A stretch of DNA of 64,000 nucleotides, from positions 1 through 64,000 of the forward strand of contig JBFXGM010000007.1 of assembly GCA_050178015.1 (NCBI GenBank), written 5' to 3'. Position 1 is the first letter of the stretch; every line of letters starts with the position of its first letter. The translations under genes and the position numbers were made by a program. This DNA comes from Gaoshiqia sp050178015 (GTDB lineage Bacteria; Bacteroidota; Bacteroidia; Bacteroidales; Prolixibacteraceae). The notes beneath the pieces were generated by a model, which saw nothing but the letters and a program-made list of their open reading frames with translations, did no database searches and was not told the origin of the DNA. This document shows, one piece after another, positions 42,422 through 50,995 of the stretch.

Positions 42422-44052
42422 CATAGCCGTCAACCTAAATCCATAACTAGCAGATTATGAGCATGTAGCTGTTTTTACCCCCGCTCCTTTTGAGAGCAGG
42501 GTTAATTTTAGTTATTTCATTCATATCAAGGAACTTTCTAAAGTTATTAAACGGGATTGAGTTATGCTGATTCACCCTGGTCTTTTTATTAAAAATAGCA
42601 ATAATATTCTATATATCAATACATTGAGTGCATTATTTCTTCTGAGCTAAGCTTATTTTTTTTCTTCTCCAGCCAATGATTCCTGTATAATAGTTGATCA
42701 ATCCAAACCCAAAAATGTGATAGCTCCTGTAAACCGTGTCTTAAGACATTTCTTAAACGGTAGGTGTTATCAAACAAGGTTTTAAAACATTTAAAGAGAC
42801 TAAGCAACTTGCCTGTTTTCTGGTACATCAGGGGGCGTTTGCTCATGATGATATTCCAGTTGACAATCATCAGGAGTAGTTTAAAATATAGATGACACAA
42901 CCACCTTGTGTATTTCATATTCCGGATATGATTCACCCCTAGTACTGATTTCCATATTTTGAAGACCAATTCAATTTGCCAGCGTATTTTATAAATCAGG
43001 GGAATAGCCGAAATAGGCAAGATATCTTCAGGAACATTAGTGATACTCAGGTTGAAACGGGACATCAATTTAAATTTTTCACTACTGGTATATCCTTTTC
43101 GTTTATGTGTTTTGTTTGATTTTAAGATACGCTGTTGGTATACCTCGTCGGGTAGGAGATCAATAATCAAGCGAACCGGTATCTTCGGTTCATTCCCGAT
43201 ACACACGTCTTTTTCAATTCTGGTCAGACCATACTTTTTCATGCGCCGGTACAGGGCACCAAAATCCATCTGTCGAAGTTCCCCTGCCTTCAACTCATAG
43301 ACGATTGTTTTTGGGCGAAGTCTGGAAATGAAGAATGCTTTCTTTTTCTCAATATTTAGAAAGGATTTGAATGCAAAGTAACCAAGATCCCGGATGATCA
43401 GGTCATTGCTCTGAACCATTTCCAGGGCTTCAAGTGAATCTCTGACATCAGGTCTGTTTGCGGCTGTCAGGCTCAGGTCAATGATTTGTCCACTTTTTAA
43501 ATCAAACTCAAACTGAACACAGGCGCCAGCTTTGGAGGCTGCACCTCCCGAACCTGGGAGATGTTCGCTGTATTGTTCCGGAAGTTCAAACCGGGTCGAA
43601 TCTTTTATGACAACCCGATTGAAAAAGTTTAGCCATCCGCTATCAAGCTGGCTAGTTAACTGGCCGCTAAGTTGCTTTTCTATAAGCAACTTCAGAAAAT
43701 TTACTGCCTGGTTATTGAATCGTTTATCAATACCTTGTTTACTTATCCCAATATCGTGTGAAGACTGGGCTTCAACTGCAAGTTGATTGAGACTTTTTAA
43801 CTCGGAAAAACTGGATTCATACATCATTAAATCAAAAAACACAAACGGGTTTAACTTGGATTTACGTTTCTTAAACCCCGTTTTAATAGCCGCATCCATC
43901 AATTCTTCTGAACTGAACAGCTTCTTTAAAGAACTTGCTATTTCTTGGGAGTTGTCTTTGAACTCCCCCCTTTATATTTAGTAAAAAAACTAAAAACCAG
44001 ATCTACCAAATTGAAAATCGACAAATCCGGTTTTCTTAGGTTGACGGCTATG
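42422..44052. mobile_element. Complete IS4-family insertion sequence with target duplication
   Basis: The 1.63-kb element has imperfect terminal inverted repeats starting CATAGCCGTCAACCTAA. It is flanked by a perfect 11-bp direct repeat GGCACTCGGCC (42411-42421 and 44053-44063), the target duplication. One transposase gene fills it. The TIRs and intact duplication indicate a fairly recent single insertion between the Ubl operon and the small zinc-ribbon gene. About 190 bp at its left end is non-coding. Confidence 0.85.
42616..43902 (-). CDS. IS4-family transposase
   Basis: This protein of at least 428 aa has the RNase-H-fold DDE core: Asp in VVIKDSTRFELP, Asp in LIIRDLGYFAF, and the YREK-like region IYKIRWQIELVFKIWKS holding the catalytic Glu. 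An insert domain of beta strands lies between the second Asp and the Glu, as in IS4 enzymes. The frame is open upstream (SLKKLFSSEELMDAAI), so translation may begin about 25 codons earlier at a non-ATG start near 43980; the ATG listed is the first inside. It appears intact. Confidence 0.88.
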   Translation of the reverse strand: MMDAAIKTGFKKRKSKLNPFVFFDLMMYESSFSELKSLNQLAVEAQSSHDIGISKQGIDKRFNNQAVNFLKLLIEKQLSGQLTSQLDSGWLNFFNRVVIKDSTRFELPEQYSEHLPGSGGAASKAGACVQFEFDLKSGQIIDLSLTAANRPDVRDSLEALEMVQSNDLIIRDLGYFAFKSFLNIEKKKAFFISRLRPKTIVYELKAGELRQMDFGALYRRMKKYGLTRIEKDVCIGNEPKIPVRLIIDLLPDEVYQQRILKSNKTHKRKGYTSSEKFKLMSRFNLSITNVPEDILPISAIPLIYKIRWQIELVFKIWKSVLGVNHIRNMKYTRWLCHLYFKLLLMIVNWNIIMSKRPLMYQKTGKLLSLFKCFKTLFDNTYRLRNVLRHGLQELSHFWVWIDQLLYRNHWLEKKKNKLSSEEIMHSMY

Positions 44053-44076
44053 GGCACTCGGCCCCTGTGTCTCAAC

Positions 44077-44295
44077 CTAAAGAGGATTCCCTTTTCCGGC
44101 ATAGACTTCTTCATCTGCCGCAGAAGAAAGAAAACTTCGGAATTCCGGTTCTCCGCAATCAGAACACAGCAGCGTGCGGGTTCGTGGCCAGTAATAGGCT
44201 ACAGCTCCACGTGGCAAACGAACCTGGCACTCTTCGCAGTAACTTGGATAACGTACTGCAATTTGTCTTGGATCATCTTTGTATCTCATCATCAA
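44077..44295 (-). CDS. Small zinc-ribbon-like protein
   Basis: The 72-aa protein has two cysteine pairs (YCEEC and LCSDC) 24 residues apart, the layout of a zinc ribbon, and a charged C-terminus. It is basic near the N-terminus (MRYKDDPRQIAVRYPSYC). Such proteins are common in plasmids and integrated elements, and the DUF6573 gene next to it supports that. Two alternative ATGs lie within the first three codons. Function unknown. Confidence 0.6.
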   Translation of the reverse strand: MMMRYKDDPRQIAVRYPSYCEECQVRLPRGAVAYYWPRTRTLLCSDCGEPEFRSFLSSAADEEVYAGKGNPL

Positions 44296-44337
44296 AACCT
44301 CCTATAGTTTTATTCTGACAATAATCATCAGCATTGG

Positions 44338-44772
44338 TTAATCTTCAGATGGTTTCATAATGAAAATCGCAGGCGATGGGTCATCAAAATCCCGGGCTGT
44401 AATCAGGCCTTTGAGCGTGACTTCCCGCAACAGCCGGTTCGACCTGTCCGTTACTTTTTCGTTCTGCTCCCAATCACCGGTATCTGGCAGTTGGACCAAT
44501 AGCTTAAACAGCAAGTGGGAAGAAGATTCCTTCCGGGCGAAATAGGCAAACATGAACAGCACATCCCATAACCGGCCACCCTGATCCTGATAGCCTTCCA
44601 TTCCTATGGGTACTTCAACATATTTGTCCCAAACTGAGCGGGTCAGGTAAACCGGATGACGAATCCCAGCTTCCTTGGAAATCTTTTGATCAACTTGAAT
44701 CAGAAAACCATCATCAACGGCTTGTTTGGTGGAGTAAACTGAAATCGGTTTTAAACTCTTGAAATCATTCAT
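44338..44772 (-). CDS. DUF6573 family protein
   Basis: The 144-aa protein matches the DUF6573 pattern, common on plasmids and phages: SVYSTKQAVDDGFLIQVDQKISKEAGIRHPVYLTRSVWDKYV..., GRLWDVLFMFAYFA, and an ending with DFDDPSPAIFIMKPSED. The function of the family is unknown. The frame is open about 94 codons further upstream, but that part has no family similarity and the ATG at 44772 gives the normal start. It marks the right half of the acquired island. Confidence 0.75.
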   Translation of the reverse strand: MNDFKSLKPISVYSTKQAVDDGFLIQVDQKISKEAGIRHPVYLTRSVWDKYVEVPIGMEGYQDQGGRLWDVLFMFAYFARKESSSHLLFKLLVQLPDTGDWEQNEKVTDRSNRLLREVTLKGLITARDFDDPSPAIFIMKPSED

Positions 44773-45053
44773 AATAGATCGCCGCTTGCCCTGCGGACTT
44801 ATAATGGCATCTGGCACGCCGTTAAACTTAAATTTTTGGCGTACCACAATTGAGCTGTCCCGGATCAGGTCAACGGGGTGCATGTCAGGTTTTCCGTGCG
44901 GATAGCATGTGCGATATGAAAAGGAAAAGCTGAACGCATCCGAAGGAAACGAGCCACGAAAAGCGAGTTCCCCTTTACCGTTCCGGGAAGCGAAATAACT
45001 TTGTCGGAAATTTGAGTAAAAACAGGGAACCTGAAACAGATTGTCATGAAACA
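44773..45053. other. Non-coding junction between island genes and truncated glycosyltransferase
   Basis: This 280-bp stretch has no supportable gene; the open frame across it shows no recognisable family. It probably includes the recombination junction that cut the glycosyltransferase gene. Confidence 0.4.
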
Positions 45054-45302
45054 CTAAGGACTAACCCAAAAAGGAGCGGTCAGCGCCTGGTGCATGGTCG
45101 AAAAATGATTGGCCAAGGCAATCATCGGGGCTTTTGAATAGTAGGACCAGTCCAGGTGTTTCGACCAAAAGCAGTATTGGGCTTCTTCGCTGTTCAATGG
45201 CGTGGGATCGTTCAATACATCAAAAAGCCGTATAAGAAGCAAAATAATATTGATCCCCAAGATAAAATATGCTCCGTATTTTGAATAAAAATTCTTGTTC
45301 AT
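45054..45302 (-). pseudogene. N-terminal fragment of a GT39/ArnT-type membrane glycosyltransferase
   Basis: Only 82 codons remain: a first membrane helix (YFILGINIILLLIRLFDV) and the conserved loop PLNSEEAQYCFWSKHLDWSYYSKAPMIA, which in family members includes the catalytic acidic pair. The usual ~500 aa are missing, and the last ~15 residues are unrelated. It is truncated at the island edge and not functional. Confidence 0.75.
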
Positions 45303-45317
45303 AGCTAATCATTGGTA

Positions 45318-45932
45318 TCAATCTGGATAATTTTCATACATTTTCTCCAACAACAACAGGCCTGGGGCGCTGACAACAGACCGTAGGGAATAATAGATCA
45401 GGTCATTGACCAGTACTTCCTTACTGAGATTGCATCCATATGAAATTTCTGCATTATTTATGATACTCGTTGAAACGCGGTACAAAAAGCAACAAAATGG
45501 CTTTATTTCCAATACTGGAATAAACAGCCCTTCACCTATCCCTTTTTTCAATTGCCCACCTGCTTTTTCAAGGACCAGTTTTTCTTCCAAATAATAGAAA
45601 AGGCTGTATTTGACAGGATAGTGTTTTTTTAGAGTCCGAATAGCTGTAGGATGGTTGCATTGCTGTAGGAAAATATACTTACACAGGTTAAAGAACGATT
45701 CTATTGAGTTGCCCGACTTGAAAAGGATATGATCCAGTTGTTTCCCGATCATTGATTCCAGTTCTTGAAGTACTGCCGAAATAAGCTGTTCCTTACTGAG
45801 GAAATGTTGATAAATTGTTTTCTTTGACAGGTGCCCCTTTTCTGCAATGTCATCCATCGTCACGTATTTAAATCCAAAACGAAGAAATAGTTTTGTTGCA
45901 ATACTGATGATCTTGAGCCGTGCTGCTTCCAT
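45318..45932 (-). CDS. TetR/AcrR-family regulator
   Basis: The 204-aa protein has an N-terminal HTH in residues about 1-50 (FKYVTMDDIAEKGHLSKKTIYQHFLSKEQL) and a helical sensor domain. It is the last intact gene of the long minus-strand lipid gene string, 28 bp after the VOC gene, and may regulate that string. No palindromic operator was identified in front of the first gene. Confidence 0.88.
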   Translation of the reverse strand: MEAARLKIISIATKLFLRFGFKYVTMDDIAEKGHLSKKTIYQHFLSKEQLISAVLQELESMIGKQLDHILFKSGNSIESFFNLCKYIFLQQCNHPTAIRTLKKHYPVKYSLFYYLEEKLVLEKAGGQLKKGIGEGLFIPVLEIKPFCCFLYRVSTSIINNAEISYGCNLSKEVLVNDLIYYSLRSVVSAPGLLLLEKMYENYPD

Positions 45933-45960
45933 AGTTGAGATGATTTGGTGTCAATTCATG

Positions 45961-47019
45961 TTAATCCTTGATACGGTTAAACTGTAATGTTTTGACCATC
46001 CAATTGGGAAGTGATTTTTTTGGGTTCCTGCCTTTAAGGTTCATGTACCAACCCAGCTTTTCAATAACCGGTAGTTTATGGGTTTCCACAAATTCAATTG
46101 GAGTCCCATCCTGATCGGAAATGTATGAAAAATGGCCTGCTGTTGTTCCCATATCAAAACTATTGGCACTATCGACCGTAAAAGGGAATCCTTTTTCCTC
46201 ACACTCAGTTTTTAAGTGGTCCATACCAATCAGGTCAAAGCACAGATGGATGTATCCAAGTTCACCCCAAATCCTGTCGCGAAATATCTTATCCGGGTCT
46301 CTTTCAAGCGGCTGGACAAGTTCAATTTGAGTCGGCCCCAATAATTTGGAAAAAGGACCTGTCCTGGAAGTATTGTGTTTCAGCAATACACGCCGGTATT
46401 TTTCATTGCCGCCCGGCAAGGCTGCAAAGTCCTGAAATTGGCCAGATACAAAATAGACGATTTGGTCATATTCCAAAATATCAGCATATACTTTCATGGC
46501 TTTTTCAATGTTTGATACACCGATAACCACGCCGGCAACCCCCCCAGTCAAGGATTTTTGTTTCATATAAAAATTTGGGTCTTCAACCACCTCAAAAATA
46601 TTGTTATAAGGATCCTTTAGATAGTAATGTAAATTACCCTGTGGGTCTTCTGTGAGGTTCCCTAAAATAGTTAAGCCCATTTCCCGATGCCCTTCAAAAG
46701 CCTTTTTGACATTGTGGCACTTCATTTTGCAAATAAAAATTCCACAATCTCCCAGTTTTTCCTCAAACACAGGAGGTTTTGGCGCCTTTTGCGTGTGTTG
46801 CCAGATTTCGAAGCCGCCACCCCCTTCCATGTTCATGGCCAGTGCGGCATAGCGCTCACATTCTTGTCCATTGGTATAGTGTTTCATAAGTTTGGCTGTG
46901 GCTGTATCTTCAAACACGTTGATGTCCATGCCAAATACTTTTCGGTACCATTTCCAGGCTTCTTGCGCGTTTTTTACGCCAATCCCAACTTGTTGGATGC
47001 CACAAATATTCTTTTTCAT
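45961..47019 (-). CDS. Double-VOC (glyoxalase-fold) protein
   Basis: The 352-aa protein has two vicinal-oxygen-chelate domains in tandem (about 5-155, from QQVGIGVKNAQEAWKWYRKVFGMD, and about 160-330, from GGVAGVVIGVSNIEKAMKVYADILEYD). The His and Glu positions expected for metal binding can be seen (EVVEDP, HLCFDL, IEFVE). VOC enzymes include dioxygenases, isomerases and resistance proteins, and the substrate cannot be assigned. Its position next to an SDR oxidoreductase suggests that both act on one lipid-derived or quinone-like compound. Confidence 0.82.
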   Translation of the reverse strand: MKKNICGIQQVGIGVKNAQEAWKWYRKVFGMDINVFEDTATAKLMKHYTNGQECERYAALAMNMEGGGGFEIWQHTQKAPKPPVFEEKLGDCGIFICKMKCHNVKKAFEGHREMGLTILGNLTEDPQGNLHYYLKDPYNNIFEVVEDPNFYMKQKSLTGGVAGVVIGVSNIEKAMKVYADILEYDQIVYFVSGQFQDFAALPGGNEKYRRVLLKHNTSRTGPFSKLLGPTQIELVQPLERDPDKIFRDRIWGELGYIHLCFDLIGMDHLKTECEEKGFPFTVDSANSFDMGTTAGHFSYISDQDGTPIEFVETHKLPVIEKLGWYMNLKGRNPKKSLPNWMVKTLQFNRIKD

Positions 47020-47043
47020 ATTGATCTTCGTTTTTTATGAATG

Positions 47044-47838
47044 TTAATTTTTGATTTTTGTCACTAATTTGTAGAAAAGGGCAGGGAATAACCGCCTGAT
47101 ATAGACCATGGCCAGCTCTGTCCGGCCAACCAGTATTTCTTTCTTGTTTTTCCGGATGGCTTTGACAATCTGCTTGGCACATTGATCAGCCGGCATTCCA
47201 CGTGCCTGGCCTTCATCCATCTTGTTATAAGAAGTTCCGTTAGCGGTCAGTGCATTAACCGAGATATTGGTGTGGATACGTCCCGGAGAAACGATGGTCA
47301 CTTTAATGTTGTCACTGGCCAGTTCAGCCCGCAGTGATTCAAAAAAGCCCTGAACAGCATGTTTAGACGCCGAGTAGGCTGTTCGGGTGGGGAACCCGAA
47401 CTTCCCAATGATACTGCTAATGACGACAATGTGTCCCGATTGACTTTTGACCATATGGGGTAAAACCATTTTGGTCAGCGCTACCGTGCTAAAAAAATTT
47501 AGTTCCATGATGCTTCGGTCATTTTCCAAAGGGGTTTCCTTGGCCATAGAGCGTTGACTGCGGCCGGCATTGTTCACTAGTATATCTATTCGTCCTGTTT
47601 TTCTTAATACAGCATCAACCACTTCCGATAGTTTTTCAAGCTTTAACAGGTCGGCGGGTTGAATCCAGCACTTCAAGGTACTTTGTAAACATTTGGTTTT
47701 CACCTTTTCCAGTCTTGCTCCATTTCTGGCAGTTAATACAACAAATGCCCCTTCTCTGGCAAAAGCATAGGCTAAAGCTTCCCCTATCCCGGAGGAGGCG
47801 CCTGTTATCCAAACAATTTTTTCTTTAATGTTTCCCAT
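47044..47838 (-). CDS. Short-chain dehydrogenase/reductase (SDR)
   Basis: The 264-aa protein has the classical SDR motifs: TGASSGIG nucleotide loop near residues 13-20, NNAG near 90 and YSASK active site near 158 with the Ser about 13 residues before. The C-terminal extension resembles the DHRS7-like group, which often acts on lipids or steroids. It lies between the VOC and DUF5686 genes with about 24-bp gaps, so it is cotranscribed with both. Confidence 0.92.
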   Translation of the reverse strand: MGNIKEKIVWITGASSGIGEALAYAFAREGAFVVLTARNGARLEKVKTKCLQSTLKCWIQPADLLKLEKLSEVVDAVLRKTGRIDILVNNAGRSQRSMAKETPLENDRSIMELNFFSTVALTKMVLPHMVKSQSGHIVVISSIIGKFGFPTRTAYSASKHAVQGFFESLRAELASDNIKVTIVSPGRIHTNISVNALTANGTSYNKMDEGQARGMPADQCAKQIVKAIRKNKKEILVGRTELAMVYIRRLFPALFYKLVTKIKN

Positions 47839-47860
47839 CGTATGTTTTTTGCATTAAAAC

Positions 47861-50311
47861 TCAGAAACTCATTTCTGTCCTGAAAAATATTCCGCTGTTA
47901 TCTGTAAAGTCACGGTCCATATAGGTATTGCCGAGCTGATGTACATATTCGACCCGTAATACCTTAAAGATATTGGTCACTCCAATACCGATCTCTGCGT
48001 AAGGGTCTTTTGATTTGTTGCTGTAATAGCCGGGAAGGTCGAATACCCCCTTGTAGGAATCTGTTAATGTTCCATAGTGGCATTTGAGTGAAACAATCTC
48101 CCGTAGTTTCAGCTTCTTGACCAAGGGGACCCGGTTAAGAAGCACCCCGCCTCCATTTACATGAAGGTGTGTGTTGCTATATAAGTTATGGGCGAAAGCA
48201 GCAAAATGCAAAAGATTAAACCGGTCTTTGGAATAGCCCAGTGACATGGAGCCTACCGGCTGGTCCAGCAGGTCGTAAGGGGCACCTCCAAACAAATACC
48301 CGGCATTCACGATATAGTTCATAAAGAGTTGCCCTATAGTCAACCGTCCTTGGATGGAACCATGGAACTGGGAATACAGGCCTAGGTCATTAAGCCCCTG
48401 TCCGGGCAACAAGGTTTGTCCGACATCCCAGCTCAGATGGACCACAGGAATACGGTTTATATAATAGATCCGGTCGAAGAAAAACTTGTCATAGTGCTGT
48501 CCAAAGGCAAGCCGGAGATCCATCAATATCCCATAATTTTTGTAATTGCCATATTCCTTTTCACCGCGTATGAACCGTACATCCGGAGTGCTGGTATTGG
48601 ATAACAGGTAGGGGGAGAATTCCAGGTGGTTTCCGTTTGGGGCATTGTATTCCAGCCTGAACTCGTACCTTTTTTCTTCTTTCAGGTACGGATTCTTTTC
48701 CCGGCCGGTAAACATAGCAATGAAATTACCGCTCCCTTTATTGTTGGGGTTGTTCTTTATGAAACGAAGGTACTTGTCCTGGGATACCGGTATATAATCA
48801 TTGGAATAGCTGAGGCGCAGAATGAGCTTGTCTGTTAATTGTGGCTGATATACCACGTTCATTCCGTATTTGAGATCATTGTTTTTCGTCCCGTACCCCA
48901 GAAAACCGCCGATTGAAAAACGCTCAAACATCTGTTCGCTGGTCCTCAGGGGAATAGAGAAGCGTTGGCCTTCAATGCTGTTGGTGTTATATATATCAAA
49001 CACCGGCCCGATATCTATTTTGCCCACATTAAAATAGCTTGTTAAGACCATGCCCCCGATCTTGTCAATGCCTTTAACTACTTTATGTTCTTTGAGTTTA
49101 TCAACGCGGGAATAAGCATTTGCCTCCAGTTTGCCGGAAGCAAATTCAGGCTGGTTTTTCCAGGCAGCAGCACTTATATCATTTAGGCGGGGTGACGTGG
49201 AATACTGGATTGATTTATTGATCAGCCAGTTTCCTTTCGACACATTGTCCATCCGCTTCGAACTGTAATTCGATAGAGAATCTTTATTCAAGGTGACCGA
49301 CAGGTTGACGCCTATGTTTTGCCCATCATAAAACCACCCCCCTCCGGGTTGCTTCTTATAGCTTATCCGCCCGCTAAAACCATTCACAAAATTAAGGTTG
49401 GCATGCCTGGAAATGAAGGCATCAATCGAAACCAATGCAAAACTTCCGTCTTCTACCGTAAAGTGGCCTGTAAATAAAGGATCATATTTGTTTTTAGGGG
49501 CAAATGAAAAATGAAAATACCAGGTACTGTCACTCAGGGTGCTGTCATTCAGGTACAAGTTGTAGTGCGACAGAGCCGAATTGTTCAGTGGTGAAATAAA
49601 GCCCCGGTCCATGATCATGATCTGGTCTTTGTAAAAGTCCATATCCACCACCACATTGTTGATGATCACACTTTCAAGGGTCTGGTTGATCCTGGGGAAA
49701 ATGCCGTCTTTTTTATGATAGGCTATCCGGACGCTGCCATGGGTAACGGCCCGGCCCTGTTCGGAAAGATAGACCGGTGAAAAACGCAGGTGCTGATTAT
49801 CTATCTCAACGGTAACCTCATCCACGTTGCCAAATGACCGGACGATCCTGGAGGTTGTGTCGACTGCCATATAAACGGTTGTTGTTTCCAGCGCTTTATA
49901 ATCACCGACCCGGTATACCTGTTCGCTGTTTTCCTTTTTGTGCTTCTGTATCTCGTTAAACAAGACCTTTGCACGGGGTATTTCCGGTTTTACTGTAACT
50001 TCCCCAAGGGTTTTGACATCCTGCTGAAGCAGGATGTCAAACTCATTGTCAGCGTACATGTCGATTGGTATTTCCTGAGGGACATAACCGACAGAGGATA
50101 CACAAAGCGTATCGTTTGATGGCGACAGGATGGTAAAACGGCCGTGTATATCGGTCATAGTTCCCTGTAACGTTTCCTTTAGCCAAACGTTGGCAAAAGG
50201 GGCAGGCTCCCTGTTTTCCCCGTCTACCACAGTCCCCGATACTTTCTGTGCAAACGTAACGGAACCCGTGCCCAGCATCAATATCAATATGACAGTAAGC
50301 CTGTATAGCAT
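47861..50311 (-). CDS. DUF5686 outer-membrane protein with carboxypeptidase-like regulatory domain
   Basis: The 816-aa protein has a signal peptide (MLYRLTVILILMLGTGSVTFAQ) and an N-terminal beta-sandwich carboxypeptidase-regulatory-like domain (KVSGTVVDGENREPAPFANVWLKETLQGTMTDIHGRFTI). The long DUF5686 beta region ends in a likely outer-membrane barrel (VEYVHQLGNTYMDRDFTDNSGIFFRTEMSF). The family is Bacteroidota-specific, and its function is unknown. A second member lies at 55078 in the same gene string. The ATG at 50311 is preferred because the upstream frame has no signal sequence. Confidence 0.85.
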   Translation of the reverse strand: MLYRLTVILILMLGTGSVTFAQKVSGTVVDGENREPAPFANVWLKETLQGTMTDIHGRFTILSPSNDTLCVSSVGYVPQEIPIDMYADNEFDILLQQDVKTLGEVTVKPEIPRAKVLFNEIQKHKKENSEQVYRVGDYKALETTTVYMAVDTTSRIVRSFGNVDEVTVEIDNQHLRFSPVYLSEQGRAVTHGSVRIAYHKKDGIFPRINQTLESVIINNVVVDMDFYKDQIMIMDRGFISPLNNSALSHYNLYLNDSTLSDSTWYFHFSFAPKNKYDPLFTGHFTVEDGSFALVSIDAFISRHANLNFVNGFSGRISYKKQPGGGWFYDGQNIGVNLSVTLNKDSLSNYSSKRMDNVSKGNWLINKSIQYSTSPRLNDISAAAWKNQPEFASGKLEANAYSRVDKLKEHKVVKGIDKIGGMVLTSYFNVGKIDIGPVFDIYNTNSIEGQRFSIPLRTSEQMFERFSIGGFLGYGTKNNDLKYGMNVVYQPQLTDKLILRLSYSNDYIPVSQDKYLRFIKNNPNNKGSGNFIAMFTGREKNPYLKEEKRYEFRLEYNAPNGNHLEFSPYLLSNTSTPDVRFIRGEKEYGNYKNYGILMDLRLAFGQHYDKFFFDRIYYINRIPVVHLSWDVGQTLLPGQGLNDLGLYSQFHGSIQGRLTIGQLFMNYIVNAGYLFGGAPYDLLDQPVGSMSLGYSKDRFNLLHFAAFAHNLYSNTHLHVNGGGVLLNRVPLVKKLKLREIVSLKCHYGTLTDSYKGVFDLPGYYSNKSKDPYAEIGIGVTNIFKVLRVEYVHQLGNTYMDRDFTDNSGIFFRTEMSF

Positions 50312-50334
50312 GGTGATATAAAATGATTTTATGG

Positions 50335-50922
50335 CTATTGTTTTTTTCTCATGAGCCAGTAAAGGCCTTTGACACCGATCCTGATGTCGTCGAGCCACAG
50401 CAATACAAATATTTTTTCGATATAGGCAACCACTCCCCAACCCACAGCCAGATAGTACATCCAGGGATAAAACCCGAAGACAAACAATACGAAAAAGAAT
50501 ATACCCTGGATATATCCGGCAGAAACAGCTGTATACAAGTGCAATCCCGGAATTTTACCAAACCGGTAAAACGCAATGATATAGCTTAAGATAAACATGG
50601 TCAGGAATAAGTATAAAAGCCATGCATGGGGTGCTATTTCATTCCATTTGAAAAGAAACAAGCCCAGCAAGGCCATGGCATAGGTGAAAATATCGGCCAG
50701 GTTATCAAGTGCTGCCCCAAAATTTGTTTGAAGTTTAAAAATACGGGCGATGTTGCCATCAAGCACGTCGCTAACCAAGCTTATGCACAAAAGAACGACA
50801 AACCAGTCCTCGCGTCCGGTAAGCGCCATAAACAGAATGACCGGGAAAGCGAGAAGACGGTAAAGACTGAGTAGGTTGGGGACGTTTAAAACATTTTCCC
50901 CTTTGATAATTATTTTTTTCAT
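50335..50922 (-). CDS. CDP-alcohol phosphatidyltransferase
   Basis: The 195-aa membrane enzyme carries the complete family signature DG(x2)AR(x8)G(x3)D(x3)D: DGNIARIFKLQTNFGAALD...D, about residues 54-76. Six or so helices are predicted. It joins a CDP-activated lipid to an alcohol such as inositol, glycerol-phosphate or another head group. CdsA, encoded three genes upstream in the same string, would make the CDP-lipid. The alcohol acceptor cannot be read from the sequence. The ATG at 50922 gives the normal N-terminus; the longer frame overlaps the preceding gene. Confidence 0.9.
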   Translation of the reverse strand: MKKIIIKGENVLNVPNLLSLYRLLAFPVILFMALTGREDWFVVLLCISLVSDVLDGNIARIFKLQTNFGAALDNLADIFTYAMALLGLFLFKWNEIAPHAWLLYLFLTMFILSYIIAFYRFGKIPGLHLYTAVSAGYIQGIFFFVLFVFGFYPWMYYLAVGWGVVAYIEKIFVLLWLDDIRIGVKGLYWLMRKKQ

Positions 50923-50995
50923 TTTTTCATTTCTTTTATGAAGAATATTGATCTTACAGTATATATTATGGATAGAAATAAATCTGCTAGTCCGC

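Noticed and set aside
44773..45054. N-terminal extension of the DUF6573 gene to 45054.
   Set aside because: The extra ~94 residues show no family similarity; the ATG at 44772 gives the expected N-terminus.
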